DNA of 64,000 nucleotides from Aphis gossypii (Eukaryota > Arthropoda > Insecta > Hemiptera > Aphididae), in assembly GCF_020184175.1 (NCBI RefSeq), contig NC_065532.1, positions 8,680,001 to 8,744,000 of the forward strand. The letters run 5' to 3'. Below are positions 38,201 to 50,092 of the stretch, piece by piece. Every line of letters starts with the position of its first letter. The first letter of the stretch is position 1. The position numbers and the translations under genes were made by a program. A model generated the notes under the pieces. It saw nothing but the letters and a program-made list of their open reading frames with translations, searched no databases and was not told the origin of the DNA.

Positions 38201-38537
38201 TCCGCTATATATAACTATATAATTTAATTTGGTCTCGTGGATGCTGACGACGTGGGACGCATTCGATTACGAAACAAACTAACGAAATTCATAGTAGCCT
38301 AGGAATTGTATACGCAGCTGATATCGACGAGTAATGACTATTGAGTATTAATTAAAGTCAAATAAAGTACGATTTTTTGTACTGGTTGACAATCTCGTAG
38401 GTATTATAAAAGAAATACCATCAATATTATATTTTAATGTATCGTATTTTAGTCGTCACACTGCAAACATACATGGATTTAACATAATTTGCATTTCAAA
38501 GGACAGTAATAATATCTAATAGGCAATAAAATAAAAT
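35260..38537. other. AT-rich with a CpG-raised middle
   Basis: 36020-36830 is moderately CpG-rich with ATT runs and no convincing gene. The frame at 37608-37802 is listed separately. The short frame at 37373-37470 (VYEFLGMAIIDKNIHP) has no support. Other parts are AT-rich. Confidence 0.35.
37608..37802 (-). CDS. Unrecognised 64-residue open frame
   Basis: ATG-started minus-strand frame with a varied composition (NGTQSCLDLTVINILKGT; MREKVQRHKYPVAF at the end), basic at the C terminus and not built from repeats. No promoter, splice site or family is visible. It could be an orphan small protein, a fragment of an old mobile element, or chance. Confidence 0.2.
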   Translation of the reverse strand: MILHVYFKNNGTQSCLDLTVINILKGTPKTGNIAIHESHCIFSYRIEIHVMREKVQRHKYPVAF

Positions 38538-39028
38538 ATGTATTATAATTCCAAATCGATGACATATTGGACACTCCCTGTTCTGTTACAAGACGACTGT
38601 TTCCCAAGAGTGAATATAATATTATATACGCGTATACGTTTAATAATAATGTATATATATATATTTATGTGTGTGTATTATAGTCGCATGAAACGTCATT
38701 ACACCCCATCACATTATTTCATCAAAATTTGGTTTCTTCTTATCGAGCGTGTATATTATACGTAGGTTCGATAACAAACGGTTTCTCTTTTTTTTATTTT
38801 TTTTTTTACGAGGATCGAATATGGACTCTTAACTGTATGGGTAGGTTATGTATTATATATAGACATTGCATATTATATTATATTGCAGTAGGTGGGTAAC
38901 GTACTTACGCGTACGCATACATTGTACACTTTTAATTTTTTTTTTAGTGTCCTTTTGTGTGCGCGGTCTGCTACAAGGACGATGGCGTGGTTTTAGGTCA
39001 TGTGGGATCTCATCGTTCTCAGCGTTAA
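38538..39028 (+). CDS. Candidate two-exon gene with Cys-rich last exon
   Basis: The last exon is the stronger part. A long T-run acceptor (AATTTTTTTTTTAG) at 38947 is followed by CPFVCAVCYKDDGVVLGH and then VGSHRSQR to TAA at 39026. It has three Cys in seven residues and two His, reminiscent of a small zinc-binding motif (C-x2-C-x9-H-x3-H), though shorter than classical C2H2 fingers. A phase-compatible first exon could be 38538-38609 (ATG, MYYNSKSMTYWTLPVLLQDD, CFPR) with a weak donor, GTGAAT. The product would be 50 residues. The exon pairing is inference. Confidence 0.28.
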
Positions 39029-40425
39029 AAGTAATAACCGTTCAGTGAGCGTTTATCGGCGGGGGTGGCGTGTAGGAAAAAAATCGGAAAAAAAATAATA
39101 ATAAATAATAATAATAATAACAATAATAAAAATCCGTACACCTTAACGGTCGCATCGTACGCACACACACACACACATACGGTGCATTTGTATATTTAGG
39201 AGCCATCGTTTGTATGTGCAGCGGTGGTTTCGCGGACGCTATATATCGGTATGGGGCGCGGGGGTGCGAGCTCGTATATAGGAAAAACGGTGTACGGGCA
39301 GGTGATGTTATGGACCACATCTGGACGATGACGGTGAAACGACGTCGTCAATACACCGTGGGAATGACGATCGTTCACCAGTTCCCACGCACCTCCGAAT
39401 ATAAAATAGAAAAAAAAATAATACTGGCCAAACATCACCTGTCGCGTCTTATACACTTTTAACCACTCGAATCGGTAGTACACTGCAGCGATGGCATATT
39501 ATACACATAATAATAATATATATAAGTTGCACGTGTGTGTGTGTATATATATATACTAGTCGACGCGCTTCGCAGAGGAGGGGTGAGTGGGTGGGGGTTA
39601 TTCGAGTTCTAGACGTTGTTGGCTCGACGAAGATCGGGAGGCGGGGGGTTAAGCCGTTCTCCTGCACAATCTCGCCTTTCGTTTTCCAACCCCATGATTA
39701 TTGTAAACAACCCGTCGTAACCCCACACGTGCATATATACAAAGGTACCTACCTCTACCTAAATATACATATATATTATATATACCTACCTACCTGTATA
39801 CGTATATAATATACAATACGGGTTATATATATATAATATTGTGTGCTATATATATAATATTTATTACGAACGACACGTATCTTACGATACATAACGCACA
39901 TAATATTGTATAATAAATATATATAGCTAGGACGCACCTGCCATATGGCACGACGACGACCCGAGTGAAAACCCGAGTAGTAAAAGCGTTTTTACCTCCG
40001 CAGTCGAATAATAATGGTATTAATAATTATTATCATTGTGGCGTTTTGTATAGTGTGCGCGCACACAACAACTCTTTTATATTTTTCGATTTTCCTTTTT
40101 CCTTTCTCGCTGGTAGACGGGCCCCAATAACGCGCGCTATAGTCGTTATACATAACGTACCTACACATTATATCGACGAGACGGTATGCGTATATTATAA
40201 TATTTTTACCGCTGTGTATTATACACTATATACAGTGTTCGGTCGCGCACCCGTTGTTATTGCGGTCCTGACCACCTCGGCGAGGTCCGGAGAAACACTC
40301 GCTTGATGTATATAATATTATAATAACACAATCGTAACACAACACAATGTGTGTACATGAACACGATATAAGGACGCATGCACTTTATTATGCGCGTACT
40401 TACAAAACACAATATATACACCTGA
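39029..40425. other. CpG island with microsatellites
   Basis: CpG-rich with ATA, CA and TA repeats. Frames of 80-113 codons occur on both strands (e.g. 39965-40306, GTG-started), but with no start, splice or promoter support. 39820-39870 holds two direct copies of TATATATATAATATT. A GAGGGGTGAGTGGG donor-like word lies at 39583. Confidence 0.35.
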
Positions 40426-40731
40426 CTAACCGTTTACGGAATGTGCCGCGAATTCTACCAATCCGTCAATGCATATTATTATAAACATATTACATATAAG
40501 CAGGTATGGAAGGTACTCACCCCACTGGTGTGCGTACGGCAGCAAGTGTTTCGCGGGTACAATAAAATAGCGATCTGCGGGGACGACGACTCCGCGGACC
40601 ACGAGGGGTACGATGACGTACGTGAATACAATTTGGGGGGACCTTTTGATGATAATAATAATAATTTTGTTCCCTACACCTGTAAAACGAATACTTTTGC
40701 AAAAACCGATAAACAACAACACCGCCGCCAT
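40426..40731 (-). CDS. Candidate small hydrophobic protein, 101 residues
   Basis: ATG in a strong context (GGTATGG). The N terminus MAAVLLFIGFCKS resembles a signal or anchor segment. The middle is beta-rich (QIVFTYVIVPLVVRGVVVPA, then KHLLPYAHQW), and a further hydrophobic run precedes the stop. A consensus donor (TGGG|GTGAGT at 40520) and an acceptor-like GGTAG 69 bases later would remove 23 codons in frame, so both spliced and unspliced readings reach the same stop. TATAAAGG lies 38 bases upstream. Part of the Ile run is microsatellite-derived. Family unknown. Confidence 0.28.
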   Translation of the reverse strand: MAAVLLFIGFCKSIRFTGVGNKIIIIIIKRSPQIVFTYVIVPLVVRGVVVPADRYFIVPAKHLLPYAHQWGEYLPYLLICNMFIIICIDGLVEFAAHSVNG

Positions 40732-40763
40732 ACCGAGGTCGAAAACACTTTCCAGCGGTCCCC

Positions 40764-40769
40764 TTTATA
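40764..40769 (-). promoter_or_regulatory. TATA box candidate
   Basis: TATAAAGGGG on the minus strand, 38 bases before the ATG at 40731. The predicted start of transcription would leave a leader of only about ten bases, which weakens the case. Confidence 0.25.
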
Positions 40770-40969
40770 TTATTTGATATTATTATTAGATGGTTGTAGA
40801 ATATTATTTAGTAAGATATGCAGTTGTTTTGTGAAATTAAATGTAGTTTTAATTTGCATGTTTTCGCATATTTTATTTTATATGTCTACAAAAAAAAAAT
40901 GTAGATTATATTCGACAAATTTAAACATATTTACCTATAACGATTTTAAATTTTTGGTATCTTAGTAAA

Positions 40970-42840
40970 TATTTTCTTGAATAATACCGTTTTCTTTTAT
41001 AACTAAATCATTTTTTTTTCAGTAATTTTATTCATACATATTTCAAATATTGACCGAATCTTACACATATTCCTACCTAATAAATAGTTAAGAAGTTTTT
41101 AAGTTTATAGTCAAGAGACTTCAAAGAGTTCGTTTCGGGTACATATAGCATTATGTTATGTTTACGATCGGACTCGGCTGCACGTGACTTCACCCCAGAA
41201 TTGTGAATGAAACTTAAGACGGATATATTTATATTGCGGTGGTGTCCTTGTCGTCCTCGATTACTGTGCCGCATGTATACAACGCACGTTATAAGGATGT
41301 ATCGTATATATATTATATATGTTAGTGTTGAATGGGATTCGCGTGACGTAATTGTTTACGCACACGTCTTCGCCAAACACGCGTGCTAGTATGCACACGA
41401 GCACACGTATAGTATAGAGAAAGCGGAGCCGTTCGCATATTATATATTATTATGTGTAATATAGGTAGACCGTCGTCTCCACAACGCAGTTTTTTTAGTG
41501 TAATTCGATACGTCGTCTGATCACACGGGCGTTAAATTAAGAGATTGTATGCACTATTATGTTAATGTAGCAAGTGACATTTTTACTCGAGTATTAATAA
41601 TGTCATTCAAAAATAATAAAACGGCATACAATGATAGTAATTTCACGAATACTAAATATGTCTCTGGAAAAAGCTCGAAATAAATTCTTACGTTTTCTAG
41701 CTATTTTAATTAGTATAACATACCTAATACTATATACCCAATACCTTCCATTTATCATATAATCCTTCACTTAATTGCTTAAATCTTGAATCCCTAGAGA
41801 AACACAAAATCAGACTTATATATATATACTTCATATTTTATAAATTGTTAAATTGATAACATAAATATTAAGCCTATAACCTCTTGCCGTCTAACTTTCC
41901 GATATTTCTTTACTCGCGTCCGACCAACAAACCTACCTATTTTATTTAAAACCTTAAATTATGCTACTATAACACACCACTGTTATACGAATATTAATTA
42001 TAAATGTATATGTTCGGTTCAATTTCTTTTCTTTCATTTACAAATCATTCAGATTTTATTAATCTAATTTCATATACTCATTGAATACCATAATCATTAC
42101 AAATTTCGTACTCAATAACTAAATATATACCTAACCTAACCTATGTGTATTTAATACATATAATTGAGTCCAAACACATTAATATTTAAAAAATAAATAT
42201 ACGAATCATAGATTTTTGTTTAATGAAAAAAAAGTATTTAATGTAATATAAAAACAACTGTAAGGCAGTAATTTAAAAGGCAAATTTTATGTTTCTAACT
42301 ATTATAAAAAGAAACACTTTTTACATTTATACTAATTGTTATTCAAGCAGTTTTTTAATTATTTTTACGGGGGTTGGCAAAAGTTCAAATATTATAATTA
42401 TTTTATTTACCTTATAATAACTACCTATAGTAAAACAATTATTGATAAATTTAACCATTTTAATATTAACCAATATAAAAACTTTCAGAGAAACTAACAT
42501 AAAATCTAAAAAGCTCTAATAAGAATTATAATAACTTTGTAGTATGTACTTTTCACTATAACACACTTTTTATTTTACATTATAATAAACGCTTAAACCT
42601 ATAGGCAAAAACACGCCTACTTTAGAACACAGCATCTTACTAGAAAACCTTAATTAGACAACTGATAAGGAAGATATTTCTTTAAGTATATTTATATTTA
42701 CTGTAAATTAATTTAATATATATTGACATGTTAAAATAGTTAACAAAAAAAATAAAAATATCCCAGATAATATTATTACCTTTAAATTTGATAACAGGTA
42801 AATTCACTCAAGTATTAAAGCTAACTGCATAAAATCGATC
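40970..42840. other. CpG patch, then AT-rich desert
   Basis: 41100-41530 is CpG-raised with short unsupported frames. 41570-42840 is AT-rich with no gene seen. Confidence 0.4.
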
Positions 42841-44730
42841 CCGCTGAACGAAAATTTGCTATATGTTGTACGCGCATGTAAAACCACGGAGACAATAACA
42901 CATGCCGGTGTGGCGTCCTCTTAACATCACTGTCGTAAATTGTAAGTACATATAAATATATATTATACATAAATACATATTATAGTATGCCCGTTATTCG
43001 GTTTACGACTCGGCAAAACTATATACGTGATCAAATATGTCGTCGCAATAGTCGCGGCGATTGTCGTGTCGAGTCGATCGACCGTCCGTTTTTTATTTTT
43101 GCACGGTATGTATACACGATACACGCGTGCCCACTCGCCAACTCCGGGAGTCAGAATAATAATTATCTTCACAATAAATCGCAATAATACTATTCAATCT
43201 TTATGCGAGAGAATAAAAATAAATAAATAAAACAACACTCCAAACGCGGTAAAAAACGAGAAGCTTATCGAGAACTCGTCCTTCGGTCGCTCGCGAGTAT
43301 AAAGATAATCGCGCTTGCGTATGCCGCATAGTTTATCTGCAACTGTGTATATATAAGTACGGCTATAATAGTGCCCGTGCGTAGGAAATATTTCATTATA
43401 ATAACGTGTACGACGAACATACAATATAATATTATCGCGAGATAAAAATCGCGACCAAGAGAAAACGCATTTTGTTTTATTTTTATATAATATAATATTA
43501 TATATATACGACCGACGGTCGCGTGCACATAGCAGAAACGCCAAGTCGAACGCAAAAATTATTTAGGTATAGGTAGCCTTACGTATATCATTATGTTCAT
43601 TGATTATCCGTGACTACTACGCATACCATAAATTGAGCATTTATGGAGGCTGTGAAAAACAGACACATTTAATATATAATATACGCAAATGTCATATCGT
43701 ATACACACTGAACACATAGGTGTAACCGTGTAGGTATTTTATATGCTGAGTTTTTTTTATTGAAAATATATTTATTTTTTTTATACGTGATTTGAAGTTG
43801 TCATAAAACGACATTTTTTGAAAAAGTTATTTTTTAAGATTTTTTCATTTTTAAACGACAAAATACACAATCTTTTAAAGTTATAAGTACTTATAATCAA
43901 CCATTTTCATAAACTCGTTCGAAAACCGATGTTTAATGTTTGAGATTCTCATCAAAAAATTTCTGCTTCGGAATATTAAATCAAAAACACATTTATTCAT
44001 TAAAAAAAGTAACGTATGCGACAAAAGATAACAACATTTAGTGGAAATTATAAATTGTTTACAAAGAAAATATATACTGAAAAACGTTAATTCATTTCGA
44101 AGTAATGAATGTTTACTATTAGGAAATTAAAATAATCAGCCTATTATGTATAAAATACATAATACTTTTGTATTTGGCATGCGCATTACAAGAGTGGAGG
44201 CGTTTTTTATAAAACTGCTGCTACAATAACGGGCGTATATCTCATAAAAATAATATTTTATCTTTATTATTATTATTTTTTTCGGTCCGCGGAGGAGTGT
44301 CTAAAATATTTGCTTCTCGAACAGAGCTGCTATCGACCAGACACGATAATAGTATGATAATCACAATAAGAAGAGGAAAAAACAAAGAAAACACTACACA
44401 TACACACACGATTTATTGTTGTTGTTAAATAAATAATATAACGAAGGTGCGGATTTGGGCGGTCGAGACGGTAGGATTATTTAGGGTGATGTGGAGGTGG
44501 CGCGCGGAAGGGCGTTAAGTGCGGAGTAGACTCGTATATATACACATAAAAAATAGCAATCGTGTAAAGTCGTTTTTTTTGTTATCAAATATTTTGCTTC
44601 CCTACCACTACCGTCGCCTCACTCCCAGGTAGCTCATATTATTATACCTATGTAATGTAATATAACGATGCGCGTACCCAAGTGTTATTATTATTATATA
44701 CATAATATTATTTGGTATGCTGCAACTCAG

Positions 44731-44761
<31 letters not shown>

Positions 44762-45480
44762 CAGGAAGGTACGTATTACCTATACGCTATTACATCACAG
44801 CACGAACGTTACATTATACCATCATTTACACGACAACGTAGCGGTTAAGTACAACAAAAAAAAAAATCCCAAAAAAGGGTTTTGTGAAGGGTGTGCGTGC
44901 GACGATTAGACTCGGGTCGGAGAATGTAACCGTATACATAAACACTGCTACATGTACACGGTTGTAATAATATAATAATATATTGTACACAGGTATATAA
45001 ATTATACAATAATACTTAATAATCTCTTCACGCGTATCTACGGTAAAATAATAACGTATACACACCGCAATGGATATTATATATATATATCAGTATTATA
45101 ACTGCAGTAAAATGCAGACGAGGATGTGAGCAGTGTGTTTAAGATTCACGTTAAACAATAAAATAATACCGAAAATTATCCACTGAAAAGAACTGCAGTT
45201 CGTATACCTCCATAATAATATTATGTATATAATACGTATACAGTTTGAGCGAGCCGTACGTAATAAATATTATTATAATACAATTAAAATACAATGAGGA
45301 GATTGCTGCAGAAGTGTTGCTGCATGCAAGCGCACATTCGGCGTGTCCATGAACAGGCTGGAGAAAAATAAACCCTATAACTACCCAAGACCATATTATT
45401 ATAACATTAAACAGTCACAGTTAGGCGTAATCTAGGATGACATTGGTTGGTCCTCGACAAAACGATTATTTGACCTAAAC
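42841..45480. other. CpG-rich region without a firm gene
   Basis: 42980-43560 is CpG-rich, with several overlapping 65-116 codon frames on both strands and none with splice or start support. 44280-44340 encodes plausible peptides on both strands (RSAEECLKYLLLEQSCYRPD; LLSCLVDSSSVREAN), which shows how easily such frames arise here. 45294-45371 is a 25-codon ATG frame (MRRLLQKCCCMQAHIRRVHE) in non-repetitive sequence. Confidence 0.3.
44738..44761. repeat. (TA)12 microsatellite
   Basis: An uninterrupted alternating TA run. Confidence 0.95.
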
Positions 45481-47629
45481 CCGCAGCCCCATGTTTTGTG
45501 TATAACAATACATTAGTTAGGTATTTAAAAAAAAAAACTGTATGTATATAATATTGTATATAGTTATAAACGAGTGAGAAAAACATAGATTACAGTGATA
45601 TTTGAGATTACTGTATCTCTATATAAAATAAAAGTAATTTATGCATTATCCCGTAAATTAATAAAAATGAAAATGGGTACCTATTTCATCATTTTCTATT
45701 TTGTGAAATATTCATATTATTATAAGCTATTTACCGAACCTTGTAATTTCGGTGAAGTTTAACACGGTAATGTATTATATAATACTATGATAAATATACT
45801 TACCAATATTTATTGTGATATTTACGCATGTATAAACATTAAACTTCATCACGTCTCGGAGTTTACTTTTTGACTTTTATACCCGTAGGGTACCTGTTAT
45901 ACTCAGAAGCTCATATGTGTGTGTGTGTGTGTTTGATCGAAATTATAATCGCTTTCCAAAACAAGGTCGTGCCGAACATTTACCGTGGTTCATTTTATAA
46001 TGTACCTACACATACACTATACATAATATATAGTTACGTATACTACATGTATATATTATAGGTATAATATACATCAAACGGAAACTATAAACAACATAAT
46101 TATGCGAGTATTCTACAATACATTATAAGTATAATGAGTACTTGTATAAGTATATGGACTATAAAGTGAATTTTTACTGAACGGAAAATGTTATGATTTA
46201 TGTAATACTTGAATGATCTATGCGACATGCGTATTAAACATGGCAAAATGACATATCCTATATCTATAAATATATATTGAGTATAGGTGCATTATACTCA
46301 TATATTATTATAAACACTTAACGAATGCGTGTATCGTTATCCTGCAGTAGCAAGCGAAGATTCGTTGGACGATCAAATAAAAATCATAATAAATTTGCTT
46401 TGATTCGGGTAAATCTTTGTAACAAAATAAATGTAATATTTTTTATTATACATACTAATCGAATATAATATATTTGAGATAAATATACATATTTTCTTGA
46501 ATATACATGTTTAGCATAATTATTATAATGAAATAAATTATAACAAAATAACATGTTTTAAGAAAAAAAAATTATGTTAATTATTTTAATGACGGCGTAA
46601 TACAGCATTTTTAATTTCATATTCCAAAACAGAATGTTTACCAGATAATTTCAATGCATAAAAATTGAATTTCGAACGACATTATGGTTCATTAAAATAA
46701 CATTAACCATACTTAAATAATTACATAAAAAAATCACTACTGGCAACAGTATTGGTGCGTCATCCCCCAATATTTGGCCAAATCATCATCTACATAATAA
46801 ATTAAAATTTGTTAGTTGCTCGTACACGACTAATGAATGGTGATTCATATCATTGACAACAAAAATAATTGTCGAATGATGACAACTCGCGCATATCGTA
46901 CCTAATACCTATTAAGTAAAATATATAACATACATTCATGACTAAAAATATAAAACCTGCTATATATATGCAACATTGTCCACCACCAGATTATACTAAA
47001 CGAGTTATAATATGCGCATACCATACGATATAATGGATATTCGTCTAGACTATAGATAACGCTGACGATTATATTATTATCAGAGCTTGGCCGTTTGAGA
47101 CTTATAGCATTTGCATATTGATACCGAATGTAGCAAACCGTAGTCAAGTGATATTTATAAAAATATAAATACGTTTCAAAGAAGTTAGGAATTTATAGTT
47201 CATGGATGAAATTTTGTTTTGCATATTTCGGAGGTTAATTTTAAGCATTTTGCTTCAATAATGCGTATCAAGTCTGTATTTTATGATTTTTTTTTTGTAC
47301 ATATGCCAGTTGAGCAATGAATAATTATCGAATGTTAATTCAAAAAAAAACAAAACTTCGAATTGAACATTTAGATAATTATGTAACTATACTAAATTTA
47401 ATTTGATAAAATCGTTGAAATTTATTCAATGTATAAACACTACATATATTACAACTTACGTAATAAAATGCGGCTGGCTGATAGCGTACCTATATACACT
47501 GTTTAGTGTTTAGGTACACGCGTTAAGTCATTTAGATGTTAAAAATAGTCATTTGAAATCTACGACATGAAATAGTTGATAGTTATGTTACATCCATCTA
47601 AATAATAATAATGTATTTATTACTTTCAG
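45481..47629. other. AT-rich stretch, no supported gene
   Basis: Includes a (TG)n run near 45917 and a short hairpin at 47484-47522 (GCGTACCTA...TAGGTACACGC with CACT/AGTG inside and a GTTT loop). No coding region is supported. Confidence 0.4.
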
Positions 47630-47824
47630 GTGTATATACGATGACATGCGTGTGCATAAATAATATCAATCGATGTGTACGACTGTGATAGCAACTTGTT
47701 TATAAACGTCTGGTGGCTGCTACAGATTTTGGACCACACTTTAGCGTCCGAAAACATTCATCCCGACGATCCGACGAATCATTTGATCGAGAATTTGACA
47801 GTAATAAATACTCTACATTATAAG
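47630..47824 (+). CDS. Candidate exon with start codon
   Basis: Both ends look like splice sites: a pyrimidine-rich acceptor TTATTACTTTCAG at 47629 and a donor ATAAG|GTTAGT at 47825. All frames have stops near the 5' end, so it would be a leader exon with an ATG at 47675. It encodes 50 residues (MYDCDSNLFINVWWLLQIL, then DHTLASENIHPDDPTNHLIE, ending NTLHYK) and leaves in phase 0. Composition is varied and non-repetitive. No partner exon or family was identified. Confidence 0.3.
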
Positions 47825-47999
47825 GTTAGTCAAACGAAACATGATGTATGGCGCAAAACTCGAATAGGAGCAATGAAAACGCGATTAGTTTCTCTTTATT
47901 GACTTTCGATTTTACTGGTTTCTAGTATATTTTGTAGGTACTTAATAAATAATAATATTATTATAATCGTCTATACATAGAAATCAAATGTACTCGTAT

Positions 48000-48880
48000 A
48001 CCTACGTATAAAGTAAAATCGATCGATATCTGCAGCGACGCAATGAGTGTGACGTTAAATTATTCAATACGCGTATTCTATGAGATCCTATGTGTCGCAG
48101 CGTGTAGGACGACTGATATTATGTTGTAACTTTTAATATTATTATTATTTACACTATAATCGCCCTGGCACGACCGGAAAGTAGAAAATATAACATAAAA
48201 CATCGAAAATATAACTAAAATATACGACGTAGGTAATGATGTTATGATCACACATCGTCTGCAGTATAACGGTGTGGTTTTGACTGTTTCGAGGGGTTAT
48301 GGGCTTATGGCCTCCGGGGGACCGTATAAACCCGCGTAAAACGCGACGTCTCTATTATTTAATACGTAAAACAAAAAAAATTGATTAAATACAATATAAT
48401 ATACACTATACGTGTGTGTTTAACCTATAAACCTGCAGCGTATAATATACGCATTATAATATCGACGATGAAATTACATCGTCAGTAGCCGCGACAACGA
48501 AAATTACGAATAAATAATAATAATAATATTTGGTCTACATAATATACGTGTAAATTATAATAATATTGTGTACGACGGAGTCGCAGGATCACGCGGGTTT
48601 GATGCGTAGAAAAAAAAATGTGTTTACTACTCTTCGAACATAATAATAATAATAATAATACGTGCGTGTGTGTGTAAGTGCATAATTTGACGTATATAAT
48701 TCGATCGTAAAACGACTGTATATACAGCATGTAATAATAATAATAATAATAATATGTATGTGAAACGATTTATTCAGTGCGCCTATCGGGGGGAGAGACG
48801 GAGGGTGAGAGAATTAGAAAAAAAAAAAAAAAACTTAACGAAAACAAAACAACAACGCTGCAAGAAAGTAGAGTATACAC
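48000..48880. other. CpG-raised flank of the main island
   Basis: Contains ATA microsatellites (48630-48660, 48731-48755) and a 31-codon ATG frame at 48244-48339 (MITHRLQYNGVVLTVSRGYG, then LMASGGPYKPA). The frame is repeat-free but too short to call. Confidence 0.3.
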
Positions 48881-49276
48881 CACACGCACTACACACGAGC
48901 GCGGTCGAGCGCGCGTAAATTAGTGCCGGTAAAGATTTATGCGGCGGAGGCGGCGGTAGCTACGGCGGCGGCGGCGTGCCCCGCGGTACCGTCGTCGGCC
49001 GGGGCCGGCGGGGCGGGTCGGGGAGGCGCGCCGCGTGACTTGTGCCGTCGACGGGATACCGGCGCGCACGTTATAATATATTATGTATCCGCCGCCGCCG
49101 TCGTCGCCGAACACCTGCTCACGGTTCCCACGGTACGGGTTTGCCTCGTATATAGTAGCGCGCGGCCTCCCCTCGCCCGTCCGCTCCGCTACCGCTGCGG
49201 CGCGCAACAATAATATTATATATACGTCGCGTCTTGTGTGTAGCACGAGCGTCACGTAAAATAAATATCTCCACGG

Positions 49277-49291
49277 GCGCGCGCGCGCGCG
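49277..49291. repeat. Alternating GC tract
   Basis: Fifteen bases of alternating G and C, a classical Z-DNA-prone sequence, in the centre of the CpG island. Confidence 0.9.
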
Positions 49292-49399
49292 ATCGGGCTC
49301 GCGACCCGCCGACAGCGCGCGCCCGCGTTCTCACACGCGCTCACACGCGCACGATCGCCGCACCCGACGGCGGCAACAATATATTATAATATACCGTCC

Positions 49400-49420
49400 G
49401 TAGTAGTAGTAGTAGTAGTA
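49400..49420. repeat. (GTA)7 microsatellite
   Basis: Seven perfect GTA units at the downstream edge of the CpG island. Confidence 0.95.
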
Positions 49421-49836
49421 AGAAGCGTTCACCGCGCGCGTATATATTGTATTACGAACACGATATTACTATATGTATTATGTATAGCGTATATATTATA
49501 TAGTAGTGGTGTGTGGGAGGCGACTCGCGGGTTTTTTTTTTACTTCTACGTCGCCACTGTTTGCGCGCGATTTTTCACCTCCCCCGCCACTGCTGCACAC
49601 ACTGCAGCATACTGCTCGCGCCGCCTTATTATAGACTATTATTGTGTACGTAGTATACGCCAGTATACGTCATCGACGACGATTTAAACGCGAATCTGAG
49701 AAAAATGCCCATTCCGCTTATGTGTTTGAGGTTTTATTTTTCTCATCTCGTTAAATTTACTTGACTTTGATAACTACACTATAGGTGATCCAAACGAGAT
49801 AGATCGAGATATAATACAATATTACTATATACTATA

Positions 49837-50018
49837 CAGGCGTGGATCTGAGGGGGCTAAGGGGCTTTATCCCCCCTTCTTTCGGCCGTATTTTAAGTTA
49901 TATAAAATAAAATTACTTTAAAAAATATTTATAAAAAAATCTTTATTTATCATTTTTTGATAATAAACCGGAGGGGGGCTTTAAATGGGGGGATTTGTGA
50001 TTTCTAGATCCTCGCCTG
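49837..50018. mobile_element. 182-bp MITE, TA-flanked
   Basis: Ends are CAGGCGTGGATCT on the left and AGATCCTCGCCTG on the right, inverted copies with one mismatch in 13. TA lies directly outside both ends (49835-49836 and 50019-50020), as expected for a TA target-site duplication. Inside are inverted C-rich and G-rich tracts (TCCCCCCTTC and GGAGGGGGG) and an AT-rich centre. It is non-coding. TA duplication suggests mobilisation by a Tc1/mariner-type transposase (inference). Confidence 0.7.
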
Positions 50019-50092
50019 TATTACTATAATATATTATATACGCATAAGGATACCTGCGCGTGATATAACCACGTGTAGCAGTTTTATACTCA

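Larger units (their letters stand above)
48890..49640. other. Strongest CpG island of the window, possible promoter
   Basis: The GC-richest part of the window, with CGG/GCC runs (48940-49040), an alternating GC tract (49277-49291) and (GTA)7. Frames of about 100 codons are open on both strands because stops are rare at this composition. They are Ala/Arg/Gly-rich shadows of CGG repeats. The likely role is an unmethylated promoter or enhancer; no TATA-ATG-donor series could be fixed. Confidence 0.4.

Noticed and set aside
47484..47522. Short hairpin as a microRNA precursor
   Set aside because: The stem is too short and interrupted, and no known mature miRNA sequence was recognised.
48920..49334. 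Ala-rich and Arg-rich frames of 70-111 codons on both strands
   Set aside because: Expected from CGG-rich DNA with few stops; no consistent start, splice site or domain.
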